A DNA stretch of 64,000 nt from JBCBAP01 sp038532435 (GCA_038532435.1 JBCBAP010000003.1:1-64000), one strand, 5' to 3'; positions 1-8,914 are shown, counted from the stretch's first letter. Translations and numbers: made by a program. Notes: generated by a model from the letters alone, not told the origin.

Positions 1-1423
1 CGAGGAGGCGGAGGCCGCCTACCGCGCCCTCGCCGAACTGCCCGACATCGTGGCGTCCGTCGCGCGACAGGATCATGGCCTCCGTCAGGCGCATTGCCGG
101 ATCGGCGGGCGATCCGGGCCGTATCGCAAGCGTGTACAGCGTTTTAACCGCCTCCTCCGGACCCCGGTTCAGATAGCCTCGGATCGCCTTCGCGCCGATG
201 CGTTGACGCAGCTTCGGCGGGATGTCGGCGAAGCTCTCGGCGAGCGCATCGCTGAAATGGAGGGGGCCACCGTCCGCATCGGCCTCCGCAGCGGCGTGCC
301 AGATGCCGGCCCGCGCTTCGCACCCTTCCGATTTCCGCAGGGGGCCATCCTGCGGCAATGCGAACCCGGTCAGCAGAAGCGCGAGGTCGGAGAGGAGCGG
401 TGCGGCGTTGATGTCTGTGTCGAAGAGGCGCATGTGGGCAAGCGCCTCCGTTCCCAGTCCGTGATGGATGTAGAAGCGGATCAGAGCCTCGAACCGGTCG
501 GGGACGGGCGCGTCGAACTCACCGAGCAAAGTCTCCCGCAGCGCGCCCAGTTCAGCGCCAAAGGGGGCATCCGTCGCCCAGTTCTCAATCATCAAATCTG
601 CGTCAGGCACGCAGTGTGACTGGTCGCGGACGTCGATCTCGCCGTTTCCGAACGTCCCCGCGTCCCGGTCGATCGCCGTTTGGATGTCGATCTGATCCGC
701 ACCGCGAATCTGCGCTGCAAGCTGTTCCATCGTGAGCTCAGGCGTCATCTCCTCCTTTGACAGTGTTTGCGCATCAGCACCCAAGGCAGGATCCGCATCC
801 GCGTCGGTCTCCGCAAATTCGAGCAGACCCTGATCGACCGCCCTGGTGAGCTGTTGCAGGAGGGCCTGCTGTGCCGCGCGCAGATCGGCGTCCGAAGCCG
901 GGTTCTGGGTGGTGAGCCGTGGTTGCGTGGGTGCGGTTTCAGGGCGGCCGGAGCGAAGGGGCTGCGTATCCGCCCGTTCGCTTTCGAGGGAGTCAGCGCC
1001 CGCTGCGAGTATGGTCCCGGGTTTCGCATCACCGACCGTCGCCGCATTGCGGGGCTGCGCGGATCTGCTGCCCGCATCGCGGACGTCGATCACGAGGAGG
1101 CGATTGTCGAGGCCGAAAACATCGACTTCACAGTCGCAAGCAAGGCGCAAACGGAACTCCCGCGTGGCGGCATCAAAGGTTGCGTCTGCGACCCGGCGGC
1201 GCGGCATTCGGCGGAACACTTCCGAAGTTGAGATCGCGCCCTCAAGACCGGAAAGCCGAAGCCGAACACTGCGCCCGTTACGATCAAGGGCGTAGTCCGA
1301 GGACCAGGGTGTCTCGAGCACGATGCGGGAGAAGGTCGAGTGCTCTCCAGACCGCAGGCGGATTTGCTCCTGTGCAACGGCGGGCGAGGCCGCAGCTAGG
1401 GCAATGAGAATCCAGCGGATCAT
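1..1423 (-). CDS. Exported flagellar-locus protein of unknown function, possible MotC analogue (3' end outside window)
   Basis: The minus frame is open from the ATG at 1423 to the window edge, at least 474 codons, so the C-terminus is missing. The start overlaps the motA stop as ATGA, showing translational coupling. The protein begins with a Sec signal peptide (residues 1 to about 17, ending AVA-Q). A short beta-rich N-terminal part follows that contains a CDC motif, then a low-complexity acidic linker and a helical C-terminal part with repeat-like helices. Its position after motE and motA suggests a periplasmic motor accessory. In Sinorhizobium the periplasmic motility protein MotC is paired with the chaperone MotE, so a MotC-like role is inferred from context only; I do not recognise the sequence itself. 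The reading frame is solid, the function is not. Confidence 0.75.
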   Translation of the reverse strand, partial: MIRWILIALAAASPAVAQEQIRLRSGEHSTFSRIVLETPWSSDYALDRNGRSVRLRLSGLEGAISTSEVFRRMPRRRVADATFDAATREFRLRLACDCEVDVFGLDNRLLVIDVRDAGSRSAQPRNAATVGDAKPGTILAAGADSLESERADTQPLRSGRPETAPTQPRLTTQNPASDADLRAAQQALLQQLTRAVDQGLLEFAETDADADPALGADAQTLSKEEMTPELTMEQLAAQIRGADQIDIQTAIDRDAGTFGNGEIDVRDQSHCVPDADLMIENWATDAPFGAELGALRETLLGEFDAPVPDRFEALIRFYIHHGLGTEALAHMRLFDTDINAAPLLSDLALLLTGFALPQDGPLRKSEGCEARAGIWHAAAEADADGGPLHFSDALAESFADIPPKLRQRIGAKAIRGYLNRGPEEAVKTLYTLAIRPGSPADPAMRLTEAMILSRDGRHDVGQFGEGAVGGLRLL

Positions 1424-2292
1424 TCCGCAGCCTCCAGCTTCTCCCCGCGCAGCGCGGTGTCGAGCGCATCGAAGCTGGGCCGCAGGTGGTGGGGCACGTT
1501 TTGCCGCCCGACCTCGACGCAGATGTTGGGGGCGTGGTTGTGCAGGTTCGCGATCAACACCTCTCGGATAAGCGTGTAGAAGTTCTGATCCTCGTCAACG
1601 ACCGCTTTGACCTTTGATGCGAAGGGTCCCACGAACGCGTAGGCGAGGAACACGCCAAGGAATGTTCCCACGAGGGCACCACCAATCATTTTCCCAAGAA
1701 CTTCTGGGGGTTGATCGATGGCCGACATGGTCTTGATCACCCCGAGCACGGCGGCCACGATGCCAAGGGCGGGGAGCGCATCGGCCATGTTCTGCAGGGC
1801 GTGGCTTGCGTGCCCCGCATGGGTGTGGTGCGCCTCGATCCGCTTGTCGAGCACCTCCTCCACCTGGTTGGGATCGTCGTAATTCATCGCGACGCTGCGC
1901 AGAGTGTCACAGATGATCTCGATCGCTTCGTGGTCCGCGAGGATCTTCGGAAACCGCTGGAAGAGGGCGGATTCGGACGGTTGCTCGATATGCTCCTCGA
2001 GCGATATCGGGTTCTGACGTCCGGTCTTGATGAGTTCGAACAGCAGCACCAGCAGGTCGGTGTAGTCGGACGGGGTCCACTTCGCGCCCTTGAATACCTT
2101 GCCGAGCGCCTTCAGCGAGTCCTTCACTGTCTGCCCATCGTTGGAGATCAGAAACGCCCCAACCGCCGCCCCACCGATCATCATCATCTCGTAGGGAAGC
2201 GAAGCGAGGATCACACCAAACTTTCCCCCGGCAAGGAGGTAGCCGCCGAAGACCATCACGAAGACAACGACGATGCCGATGATGCCGCCCAT
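1420..2292 (-). CDS. motA: Flagellar motor stator protein MotA
   Basis: This inner-membrane stator subunit forms the proton channel with MotB and pushes on FliG. The product is 290 residues, normal for MotA. It begins with a membrane helix (about residues 3-22, GGIIGIVVVFVMVFGG). It has the long cytoplasmic loop typical of the family and a late pair of helices carrying the conserved prolines in PALGIVAAVLGVI and YAFVGPF. A longer frame reaches 2421, but the ATG at 2292 is preceded by AGGAG at suitable spacing and gives the expected N-terminus. It lies 31 bases after the motE-like gene and overlaps the next gene by ATGA. Its partner motB is encoded separately at 15025-15861. Confidence 0.95.
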   Translation of the reverse strand: MGGIIGIVVVFVMVFGGYLLAGGKFGVILASLPYEMMMIGGAAVGAFLISNDGQTVKDSLKALGKVFKGAKWTPSDYTDLLVLLFELIKTGRQNPISLEEHIEQPSESALFQRFPKILADHEAIEIICDTLRSVAMNYDDPNQVEEVLDKRIEAHHTHAGHASHALQNMADALPALGIVAAVLGVIKTMSAIDQPPEVLGKMIGGALVGTFLGVFLAYAFVGPFASKVKAVVDEDQNFYTLIREVLIANLHNHAPNICVEVGRQNVPHHLRPSFDALDTALRGEKLEAAE

Positions 2293-2323
2293 TAAGCCGT
2301 TCTCCTGTTCTGGGGTGCCGGGG

Positions 2324-2917
2324 TCATTCCCGCGGAGCCCCTGCGTTGCGCCCCGCCATAGTGACCGTGACCGCATAGGCCGTGTTGGGTTCGAGCCCTG
2401 CAAGGATCTTTGCCGCCGCATCCGGCCGCATACGGATCAGGAACCCGGCGGCGAACTCGACATTCATCGCCTCGAACACCTGTGCGGCATCGGCAGGCTT
2501 CATGTTCTCGTAAACGGTGGTGAGGCGCGCGACATCCTCGTCCGCCGCAGTTTCCGCGCGGGTCAGCGTCGCGGCGAGCTCCGCCTCCGCGGCCTCCAGC
2601 ACCTCAAGCTGCTCGCGCAGCTTCTCCTCCGTTACGGCGAGGGTCTGCGCGCGGGTTGCGAGGTCCTGGCGCATGACTTCGAGCTGCGTCTCCCGTTCCT
2701 TCAACTCCTCGAAGAGAAGGTCGATTTCCGCCGCCGTCAGGGTCTCTCCCGCCTTCCCGCCGCTGTGACTGCTCACAAGGCGCATCGCGCCGAGCGCGTC
2801 GTCTAGCTCCCCTGCCAGGGCCGAATTCGGATCGGCGACGCGCATCACTCCCGACAGCAGGAAGCACACCATGAGCAGCGCAAGAGCGCCGGGGCGTCGC
2901 AGCCTCGCCCGGGTCAT
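2324..2917 (-). CDS. motE: MotE-family flagellar protein (membrane-anchored coiled coil)
   Basis: A 197-residue protein with an N-terminal membrane segment or uncleaved signal (residues about 12-27). A long charged coiled coil covers about residues 58-125. The C-terminal module (YENMKPADAAQVFEAM followed by RMRPDAAAKILAGL) resembles the MgtE-N-like fold of MotE/FliG-N proteins. MotE of rhizobia is a periplasmic chaperone for MotC. Homologues are common in flagellar loci of Rhodobacterales, although the exact role there is unclear. The start ATG overlaps the stop of the preceding gene, and the stop is 31 bases before motA. The family call is good; transfer of the chaperone function is inference. 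Confidence 0.8.
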   Translation of the reverse strand: MTRARLRRPGALALLMVCFLLSGVMRVADPNSALAGELDDALGAMRLVSSHSGGKAGETLTAAEIDLLFEELKERETQLEVMRQDLATRAQTLAVTEEKLREQLEVLEAAEAELAATLTRAETAADEDVARLTTVYENMKPADAAQVFEAMNVEFAAGFLIRMRPDAAAKILAGLEPNTAYAVTVTMAGRNAGAPRE

Positions 2918-3303
2918 TTGTTCATGACCTCCGCCACATCGCGCAGGGAGCGGACGAGGGTGTCGCGGCTCGCCTCCCGGGGTGCGGACTGCCGCCGTGC
3001 AGCAGGCTCCCGCCGCGGTGTATCCCGTTCGTTGAGTGCCGCAATGAGCAACTCCAGCCGCTCGGCAGCCGCCTCCGCCCGCCGTGTCACGCCGGTGAGC
3101 TCCGTGGTCGAGGCACCGGCGACGGCCTTCGCCTCGGTCAGGGAGCGGCGCATCTCATCGACCTGCCGGGACAGTGTGGCGATCGCCCCGCCGAGACCCG
3201 AGTCGAGCGCCGCCAGCGCCCGCATCCTGCGGGCCAGCGTCGCGCAGTAGATGGCCGCAGCAAAGGCTGCAAACAACAGCAGTCCATCCGCAAGAAGTTC
3301 CAT
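2914..3303 (-). CDS. Small membrane-anchored coiled-coil protein of the flagellar locus
   Basis: A 129-residue product with one N-terminal transmembrane helix (about residues 4-22), followed by an arginine- and alanine-rich helical region that looks like a coiled coil, and a basic, probably disordered stretch (about residues 95-115). Proteins of this layout (DUF6468-like, recalled from memory and not searched) sit between fliL and motA-type genes in alphaproteobacterial flagellar loci. It starts 11 bases after the fliL stop and overlaps the motE-like gene by ATGA, so it is translated with the stator genes. A motor-accessory role is likely from context, but no catalytic or binding motif is visible. 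Confidence 0.7.
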   Translation of the reverse strand: MELLADGLLLFAAFAAAIYCATLARRMRALAALDSGLGGAIATLSRQVDEMRRSLTEAKAVAGASTTELTGVTRRAEAAAERLELLIAALNERDTPRREPAARRQSAPREASRDTLVRSLRDVAEVMNK

Positions 3304-3314
3304 CTCAAACCTTT

Positions 3315-3836
3315 CTAGTTGAGGATAAATTCCGAGATCAGAAGGTCGCGCACGCGCCCTTCTCCGGTCACAAGCTGGATGCGTCGAAGCATCTGGGCGC
3401 GGAGTCGCAACATCGCGGCCGGGTTCTCCAACTCATCGAGGCTGACCGCGCGCAGGTAGGTGTTGAGCACATCTGAAATGCGCGGTTTGAGCATCTCCAC
3501 ATCCGCGCCGTGGGGCGGGATCACCTCAAGCTTGGCGGAGAAGCGCAGCAGCCGCGCGCGTGCCTCGGGCCCTAGGGAAATCGTCATCGGATCGAGGGCG
3601 AGAAACTCGAGCGGCGGCAATTCCTTCGCCTCCGGCTCCGGCTTCTTCATCGCCATCTCCGCCTCCATATCCTCCGTGATCGTGGGGCGTTCCGGGAAAA
3701 GGCCGAGCAGGTCCTGAGACATCGCGAAGAACCCTGCGCCGCCGCCGACAATCCCCAGCACCAGTCCGATGATGAGGCCCATTTTCCCGCCCTTGCGCGG
3801 CGGCTCTTCATCGATTTCGGCAGCGGTGTCGGTCAT
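3315..3836 (-). CDS. fliL: Flagellar basal body-associated protein FliL
   Basis: This 173-residue single-pass membrane protein sits beside the stator and supports motor torque. Residues about 19-39 (MGLIIGLVLGIVGGGAGFFA) form the membrane helix after a short charged cytoplasmic tail. The periplasmic part carries the FliL core: LARLLRFSAKLEV-like strands, the NTYLRAVSLDEL segment and the C-terminal ISEFILN. The frame is open to 3887, but the ATG at 3836 has an AGGAG ribosome site 8 bases upstream. It heads the minus operon that includes motA. A second, shorter FliL paralogue is encoded at 34146-34613. Confidence 0.93.
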   Translation of the reverse strand: MTDTAAEIDEEPPRKGGKMGLIIGLVLGIVGGGAGFFAMSQDLLGLFPERPTITEDMEAEMAMKKPEPEAKELPPLEFLALDPMTISLGPEARARLLRFSAKLEVIPPHGADVEMLKPRISDVLNTYLRAVSLDELENPAAMLRLRAQMLRRIQLVTGEGRVRDLLISEFILN

Positions 3837-3879
3837 GGGACGGCTCTCCTGTGTCGCCCCCTCAGTAGCCCATCCAGAA

Positions 3880-3894
3880 CTAACCAAATCTTAA
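3880..3894. promoter_or_regulatory. CtrA-like box in the fliL/fliF divergent promoter
   Basis: CTAA-N7-TTAA lies between the divergent fliL and fliF starts and ends 18 bases before the fliF ATG. It is one mismatch from the CtrA consensus TTAA-N7-TTAA. The same spaced motif recurs before three other flagellar units in this window (15000, 29047 and 43172). It is symmetric enough to serve either direction. Confidence 0.55.
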
Positions 3895-3912
3895 GACCCG
3901 GGCAGATAAACC

Positions 3913-5529
3913 ATGAACATCACGAGCGGCCAGAACGGCCGAGAACCGGCGAGTTTGGGGACTTACGTGGATCAACTGATCGCAAGATGGACGGCTCTCG
4001 AGCCGGGGCGGAAACTGCTCGTGGTGCTGTCCCTCGTGGCTGTCATCGTGTGCACCGGATGGATCGTCCGGCTCGCTCTCGCCCCCTCCATGAGCCTGCT
4101 TTACGCGGGTCTCGAGGGCGGTGCTGCAAGCGAAGTGATCAACGCGCTCGAGGCTCAGGGTACCCCCTATGAGGTCCGTGGGACTGCGATCTACGTGCCC
4201 CGGGCGGCGCGGGATCAGGCCCGGCTCGCGCTCGCCGCGGAGGGGCTGCCGTCGGGAGGAGCCGCGGGCTACGAACTCCTTGATTCGCTGAGTGGTTTCG
4301 GCACCACCTCCCAGATGTTCGACGCCGCCTACTGGCGAGCGAAGGAGGGCGAGCTCGCCCGCACGATCGCCGCATCTCCCAACGTGCGCAGTGCGCGGGT
4401 GCATATCGCACGCGGCAACTCCGGGCCGTTCGAGCGGGATCGCGGGACGACCGCTTCGGTCACCGTTTCGATGGGTACCGGCACCCTCTCCCGGAAGCGA
4501 GCGGAGGCGATCCGCTTCCTCGTGGCATCCGCGGTCATCGGGTTGAGCGCGGAGGACGTCTCCGTGCTCGACGACGCAGCTGGCGTGGTCCTCGCACCCG
4601 GTGCATCCGAAGGTGCAGACGCAAGCCAGCAGTCCGATCGGGAGGCACGGCTCCGCGCGAGCATCGAGCGTCTTCTTGCCGCACGGGTCGGACCGGGCCG
4701 CGCCCTCGTCGAGGTCATGATCGACGCGGACCCGAACAGCGAAACGGTCACCGAACGGGTGCTCGATCCGGAAAGCCGTGTCGCGATTCATTCGGACATC
4801 GAAGAATCGAGCGAAACCGAGTCCGGAACCGGGCCTGGAAACGTGACGGTTGCGAGCAATCTGCCCGATGGAGACGCAGCCGCCGCGGGGTCAGAATCGA
4901 ACCGTCAGAACGCGGTGACGCGGGAGCGGATCAACTATGAAGTCTCTGAAATCATGCGCGAAAGCGTCCGGCACGCGGGTGAGATCCGCCGCATTACAGT
5001 CGCCGTCCTGGTCGACGGCATCACGTCGGTCGCCGCCGACGGTACAAGCTCCTGGCAGCCCAGACCTGATGCGGAACTGACCGCGATGCGCAATCTGGTC
5101 GAATCGGCCATCGGCTTCGATGCGGCCCGCGGTGATCTGGTGACCATCGAAAGCCTGGAGTTCACCGCAAGTCCCGATGCCGGTACTGCGGCGGCGAGCC
5201 CAGGGTTTCTCGACACGCTCGATGTGGGCACGATCATCCAGATCGCTCTGCTCGGCCTCGTTACCCTCGCGCTCGGCATGTTCGTGATCAAGCCGATCCT
5301 CACCCCCCGGATGGAGGAGGTTGAGGACGCGGCACAGGGAGAAATCCTGGAAGCGACGGAACAGATTGCCGCTGCGATCGAGAACAATCCGGAAGCCCGT
5401 GCGATCCAATACGACCGCAACGACACGGTCGTCCATCTGCGCGACACGGTCCGGACCCAGGAAACCGAAAGCGCGGCAATCCTGCGCAGCTGGATCGACA
5501 CCCCTGAACCGGAGGAGGCTGTCACATGA
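3913..5529 (+). CDS. fliF: Flagellar MS-ring protein FliF
   Basis: FliF builds the membrane ring on which the export gate and the FliG switch assemble. The 538-residue product has the family layout. A first membrane helix lies at about residues 35-57, then a YscJ-like ring-building domain containing the segment ending LLYAGLEGGAASEV. A long periplasmic middle follows, and a second helix at about 440-460 (IIQIALLGLVTLALGMFV). The cytoplasmic tail ends in an acidic FliG-binding segment with SAAILRSWID. Its stop overlaps fliH by ATGA, opening a five-gene plus-strand operon (fliF-fliH-fliN-fliP-fliG) divergent from the fliL-motA operon. Confidence 0.97.
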   Translation: MNITSGQNGREPASLGTYVDQLIARWTALEPGRKLLVVLSLVAVIVCTGWIVRLALAPSMSLLYAGLEGGAASEVINALEAQGTPYEVRGTAIYVPRAARDQARLALAAEGLPSGGAAGYELLDSLSGFGTTSQMFDAAYWRAKEGELARTIAASPNVRSARVHIARGNSGPFERDRGTTASVTVSMGTGTLSRKRAEAIRFLVASAVIGLSAEDVSVLDDAAGVVLAPGASEGADASQQSDREARLRASIERLLAARVGPGRALVEVMIDADPNSETVTERVLDPESRVAIHSDIEESSETESGTGPGNVTVASNLPDGDAAAAGSESNRQNAVTRERINYEVSEIMRESVRHAGEIRRITVAVLVDGITSVAADGTSSWQPRPDAELTAMRNLVESAIGFDAARGDLVTIESLEFTASPDAGTAAASPGFLDTLDVGTIIQIALLGLVTLALGMFVIKPILTPRMEEVEDAAQGEILEATEQIAAAIENNPEARAIQYDRNDTVVHLRDTVRTQETESAAILRSWIDTPEPEEAVT

Positions 5530-6158
5530 CTTTCGCAACGCTCAAGCTTGCCGAATTTGGCCCCGACGTGGACCCCCTGATGGCAGAGGAGGCCGCCCCA
5601 CCCAAGCCCATCCGCTCAGTCGCGGATCAGATCGCAGACGCCCGTGATGAAGGGTACGGACGCGGGTTCAACGATGGTGTGCGAACGACGACGGAAGCGC
5701 TCACCGCGCAGGACCGCCGCCTCGACGCCGCAATCGTCGAGGCTGTGTCGGACGCGGGCATCACGGCGCTCGCGGCCCGGAGCGCGGCCCTGCGGTCTCT
5801 CGAACCCCTCGTGCGCGAGATCGCAGACCTCGTACTCGCCGCCGATCCTGCAGGGCGTCTGACAAAGATAGTCGTCGATCATGTCTCCGGCCTCGCGCGC
5901 GACGACGATCCACCGGATCTGCAGGTGCTCGTCCACCCTGAGCAGGTGGAGGCGCTCATCGCCGCGGTCGACGCTGCCGGTATGACCCTGCCGGTACGGC
6001 CCGATGAAACGCTCGCGCCGCACGCGGCCCGCGTCCGCTGGAATGGCGGTTTTGACGCGCTCGATGTCGATACGGCTGCAGAAGCCCTGCGCACCGCCCT
6101 CGACACGTTCTTCTCAACCCTCACGGAGGCCGATGCCGATGACCGACGAACTGCCTGA
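5526..6158 (+). CDS. fliH: Flagellar export ATPase regulator FliH-like
   Basis: A 210-residue protein placed between fliF and fliN, where FliH is expected. FliH binds and restrains the FliI ATPase at the base of the export apparatus. The N-terminal third is charged and helical, with the glycine-containing DEGYGRGFNDGV segment typical of FliH helices. The C-terminal part (about residues 110-200), with LVHPEQVEALIAAV and a VRWNGGFDALD strand, matches the FliH/HrpE fold. Sequence conservation in this family is low, so the call rests on fold-like segments plus position. Its 3' end overlaps the fliN start by 20 bases. Confidence 0.82.
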   Translation: MTFATLKLAEFGPDVDPLMAEEAAPPKPIRSVADQIADARDEGYGRGFNDGVRTTTEALTAQDRRLDAAIVEAVSDAGITALAARSAALRSLEPLVREIADLVLAADPAGRLTKIVVDHVSGLARDDDPPDLQVLVHPEQVEALIAAVDAAGMTLPVRPDETLAPHAARVRWNGGFDALDVDTAAEALRTALDTFFSTLTEADADDRRTA

Positions 6159-6453
6159 CACGGGTGCCGCCCAGGCCGAGGAGCTGATGTCGAACGACAA
6201 GGCTGGCCGCGCGTTCCTCGGTGTGCCCATCGAGGTCACGATCTCCGTCGGGAAAGCCCGCCCGATCATCAGCGAGCTGGTCAAACTGCGCCGGGACTCT
6301 GTCCTCGCCCTCGACACCAAGGTCGACGACCCTGTCGAGCTCTACATCGGGGACCGTCTGATCGCCCGCGGCGAGTTGCAAGAGATGGAGAGCGAGGGCG
6401 GGCAGCTCGGCGTCCGCCTGACCGAGGTCGCGGACCTCTCCAACGCCGTCTGA
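6139..6453 (+). CDS. fliN: Flagellar motor switch protein FliN
   Basis: FliN forms the lower C-ring and carries a SpoA domain. The product is about 104 residues. The domain is evident in FLGVPIEVTISVGKARPIISELVKL, DPVELYIGDRLIARGEL and the closing GVRLTEV. Two ATGs lie at 6133 and 6139; the second is 9 bases from GGAGG (6125-6129) and is preferred, while the first is only 3 bases away. It overlaps fliH and is followed 6 bases later by fliP. No long acidic N-terminal extension is present, so this is a minimal FliN. Confidence 0.92.
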   Translation: MTDELPDTGAAQAEELMSNDKAGRAFLGVPIEVTISVGKARPIISELVKLRRDSVLALDTKVDDPVELYIGDRLIARGELQEMESEGGQLGVRLTEVADLSNAV

Positions 6454-6459
6454 TCCCTT

Positions 6460-7182
6460 ATGTTCCGCCTCCTCCTCACGATCTTTCTATGCTGTGCTGC
6501 CGCGGACGCGGCTGCGCAGAGCGTGACGCTCGATCTGGGCGAAGGCGGATCCCTGTCCCTGCAGACCATCCAGCTCCTGATCCTCATCACGGTGCTGAGC
6601 CTTGCGCCAGGCCTTGCGGTGATGCTGACCTGCTTTCCGTTCATGGTCACCGTGCTCTCTATCCTGCGCCAGGCCATCGGCGTCCAGCAAGCGCCACCCA
6701 ACATGATGATTGTGAGCCTCGCCCTCTTTCTCACCTACTTCGTGATGGAGCCCGTTTTCCGCGAGGCTTGGGAAGCCGGTATCCAACCGTTTTCCGAAGG
6801 TATCACGGAGCCATCGACCGCATTCACCGCGACCCTCGCGCCCTTTGAGCGTTTCATGCTCGGCCGCGTGGACGCTGAAACCGTGACGGTGATCGCGGAC
6901 GCTCTTCCTCAGGAACGTCGCATTGATCCTGCGGCCCCACCCCTGCCCCTGTTGATCCCGGCTTTCCTGCTCGGGGAGATCCAGCGCGGTTTCGAGGTGG
7001 GGTTCCTCATCTTTCTGCCGTTCCTGATCATCGATCTCGTCATCGCCGCGATACTGATGTCGATGGGCATGATGATGGTGCCACCCGCGATCGTCGCCCT
7101 GCCGTTCAAACTCGCCTTCTTCGTGGTCGCGGACGGCTGGACCCTGCTGGCGGGCGCGCTGGTACGGGGGTACGGGCCATGA
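6460..7182 (+). CDS. fliP: Flagellar export gate protein FliP
   Basis: FliP forms the core of the export gate with FliQ and FliR. At 240 residues it has the normal length. A cleavable N-terminal signal (ending about AAAQS, residue 20) is typical of FliP. The first family signature appears in CFPFMVTVLSILRQAIGVQ and the second in EIQRGFEVGFLIFLPFLIID, followed by MSMGMMMVPPAIVALPFKL. The ATG lies 6 bases after the fliN stop, and the stop overlaps fliG. FliQ and FliR are encoded in block 2 of the locus, and no fliO was seen. Confidence 0.97.
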   Translation: MFRLLLTIFLCCAAADAAAQSVTLDLGEGGSLSLQTIQLLILITVLSLAPGLAVMLTCFPFMVTVLSILRQAIGVQQAPPNMMIVSLALFLTYFVMEPVFREAWEAGIQPFSEGITEPSTAFTATLAPFERFMLGRVDAETVTVIADALPQERRIDPAAPPLPLLIPAFLLGEIQRGFEVGFLIFLPFLIIDLVIAAILMSMGMMMVPPAIVALPFKLAFFVVADGWTLLAGALVRGYGP

Positions 7183-8237
7183 GCGACATGTCCGCAGACC
7201 TGCCGGCACCGACCGCGCCCGTGCCCGCGCTGTCCCCCCTGCCCGTCGACGATCTGCATCTGGTCGACAAGGCTGCCGTGATCATCGCGGCTCTTGGCGC
7301 CGAGCAGGCCTCCGCTTTCCTCGCCGACCTTCCCGAACCACAGTTGCGCAAGGTCGCCCGGGCGATCAGCCGCCTTCGCCGCGTCCCCATCGCGATTCTG
7401 CAACAGATCGTCGAGGATTTCCTCGCGGAACTGGAGCGGGATACCGGGGTCTATGGCGGCTCCGAAGAGGCGCGCAAGCTCCTGAGCGCGGTCGTGGACG
7501 AAAAGACCGTCAAGCGCATCATGTCCGATGTGGACGGGAATGTCCGTCGGTCGATCTGGGACCAGCTCGGCGCCTGTTCCGAGATCTCCGTTGCCCGCTT
7601 CCTCCAGTCCGAACACCCGCAGACCGCTGCCGTCATCCTGTCAGAGCTGCGTCCGGACAAGGCCGCCGCGATCCTCGAACGGCTGGATGAGGAGATGGCC
7701 CGCGTCACGGTCCTCCGCCTCTCCCGTGTCCCGCAACTGGACGACGAGGTCATGGCCCTGATCGAGGACGTGATCGTCCGGGATTTCCTCTCCGCCCTGC
7801 AGCAAGAGATGGCAACGGTCAAACCCGCGGACCTGATCGGAGGGCTGATGAACAATGTCTCCACCGACTCGCGGGAAAAGCTTCTGCGCCATCTGGAGGA
7901 GAAGAAGCCGGAGTTCGCACGCGAGGTGCTCAAGGTCATGTTCACCTTCGCCGACATCGAGGTGCGCGTGGAGCCGCGTGACATCTCCGCAGTGATCCGG
8001 GGGGTCGAGGAGCCCGTCCTGCTCACCGCACTGAAGTCCGCCGACAATGCGGGTCTGACGAGCGTGAACTTCATCCTCAACAACATCTCCAAACGGCTTT
8101 CCGAACGGTATCGGGAGGAACTGGCTGGAATGACAGAGGTAAAACCGAAGGAGGGCGATCAGGCCCAAGCACAGGTCATTGCAGCAATCCAACAGCTCGC
8201 AAAGTCAGGCGAAATCAAGTTGATAGATGGCGACTAG
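7179..8237 (+). CDS. fliG: Flagellar motor switch protein FliG
   Basis: FliG is the rotor protein that receives torque from MotA. The 352 residues show three helical domains. The N-terminal FliF-binding part begins near DKAAVIIAALG. The middle domain has the characteristic QSEHPQTAAVILSEL motif. The C-terminal torque domain has FTFADIEVRVEPRDISAVIRGVEE, which supplies the charged ridge. A proline-rich N-terminal extension of about 25 residues precedes the first domain. Placement after fliP rather than directly after fliF is unusual compared with enteric operons. The stop codon overlaps, on the opposite strand, the stop of the Crp/Fnr regulator. Confidence 0.96.
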   Translation: MSDMSADLPAPTAPVPALSPLPVDDLHLVDKAAVIIAALGAEQASAFLADLPEPQLRKVARAISRLRRVPIAILQQIVEDFLAELERDTGVYGGSEEARKLLSAVVDEKTVKRIMSDVDGNVRRSIWDQLGACSEISVARFLQSEHPQTAAVILSELRPDKAAAILERLDEEMARVTVLRLSRVPQLDDEVMALIEDVIVRDFLSALQQEMATVKPADLIGGLMNNVSTDSREKLLRHLEEKKPEFAREVLKVMFTFADIEVRVEPRDISAVIRGVEEPVLLTALKSADNAGLTSVNFILNNISKRLSERYREELAGMTEVKPKEGDQAQAQVIAAIQQLAKSGEIKLIDGD

Positions 8238-8914
8238 GAACCATCGGAATAGGCGTGCAGAGTCAATCCATCCGCGTCCAGAACACGGATCGATTGATGA
8301 CCTGTCTCGACAAGGCCTTCATCGACGAACGCCATCAGCGCCTGATTGACCCGCGGACGGCTCGCCCCGCACATCAGCGCAAGATCCGACTGTGTCATCT
8401 TCAGCCGCGGTCCATCCTCCGCGAGGACTGCGTTCTGCAACAGCACCCGTGCAAGCCTGCTCGACAGGCTGTGCAGGCTCAGCAACTCGGTTCTCTCCGT
8501 GGCCCGCCGGACAATGGTGCAGAGCGAGCGGAGCAACGCGCGGGTTGCCTCCGGATCCTTCAGCAGCTCATCGATGACACCTCGCGGCAGAGCCAACAGC
8601 TCTCCGTCCGTGCGCATCGTTGCGGTGGCCGTGCGCGGCTGATCGTCGATGATGCTGATCTCGCCGAGTGCCTCACCGGGTTGCGCGAGGTGAATGATCA
8701 CCTCCTTGCCCGCCTCGGACAGGATCGAGATCTTCACGGTGCCTGAAAGTACGAGAAACATCCGCTCGCTGTCGTCACCCTGGGTGAACAGCACCTGCCC
8801 CTTCGGATAGGTGAGCACTGTCGCGCGTTCAGCGATCTTGTAAAGATACTCTTCGGGCAAGTCGGTAAAAAGTTCGCAGGTTGCGATCACCCTGACCCGG
8901 TCACGCTGGTCCAA
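8234..8914 (-). CDS. Crp/Fnr-family transcriptional regulator
   Basis: A 226-residue regulator with an N-terminal cyclic-nucleotide-binding barrel (about residues 10-120) and a C-terminal winged helix-turn-helix (KMTQSDLALMCGASRPRVNQAL). The phosphate-cassette region reads GEISIIDDQPRTATATM, similar to CRP-type nucleotide sites. No FNR-type cysteine cluster is visible. The frame is open upstream to 9301 but would overlap the neighbouring hydrolase. The TTG at 8914 has GGAAGGA about 9 bases upstream and gives the usual family length. It is convergent with fliG. Whether it controls flagellar genes cannot be told from sequence. Confidence 0.88.
   Translation of the reverse strand: MDQRDRVRVIATCELFTDLPEEYLYKIAERATVLTYPKGQVLFTQGDDSERMFLVLSGTVKISILSEAGKEVIIHLAQPGEALGEISIIDDQPRTATATMRTDGELLALPRGVIDELLKDPEATRALLRSLCTIVRRATERTELLSLHSLSSRLARVLLQNAVLAEDGPRLKMTQSDLALMCGASRPRVNQALMAFVDEGLVETGHQSIRVLDADGLTLHAYSDGS

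Noticed and set aside
50..619. Plus-strand ORF at the left edge
   Set aside because: It lies wholly antisense to the uninterrupted minus frame that starts at 1423 and has a real signal peptide and coupling to motA.
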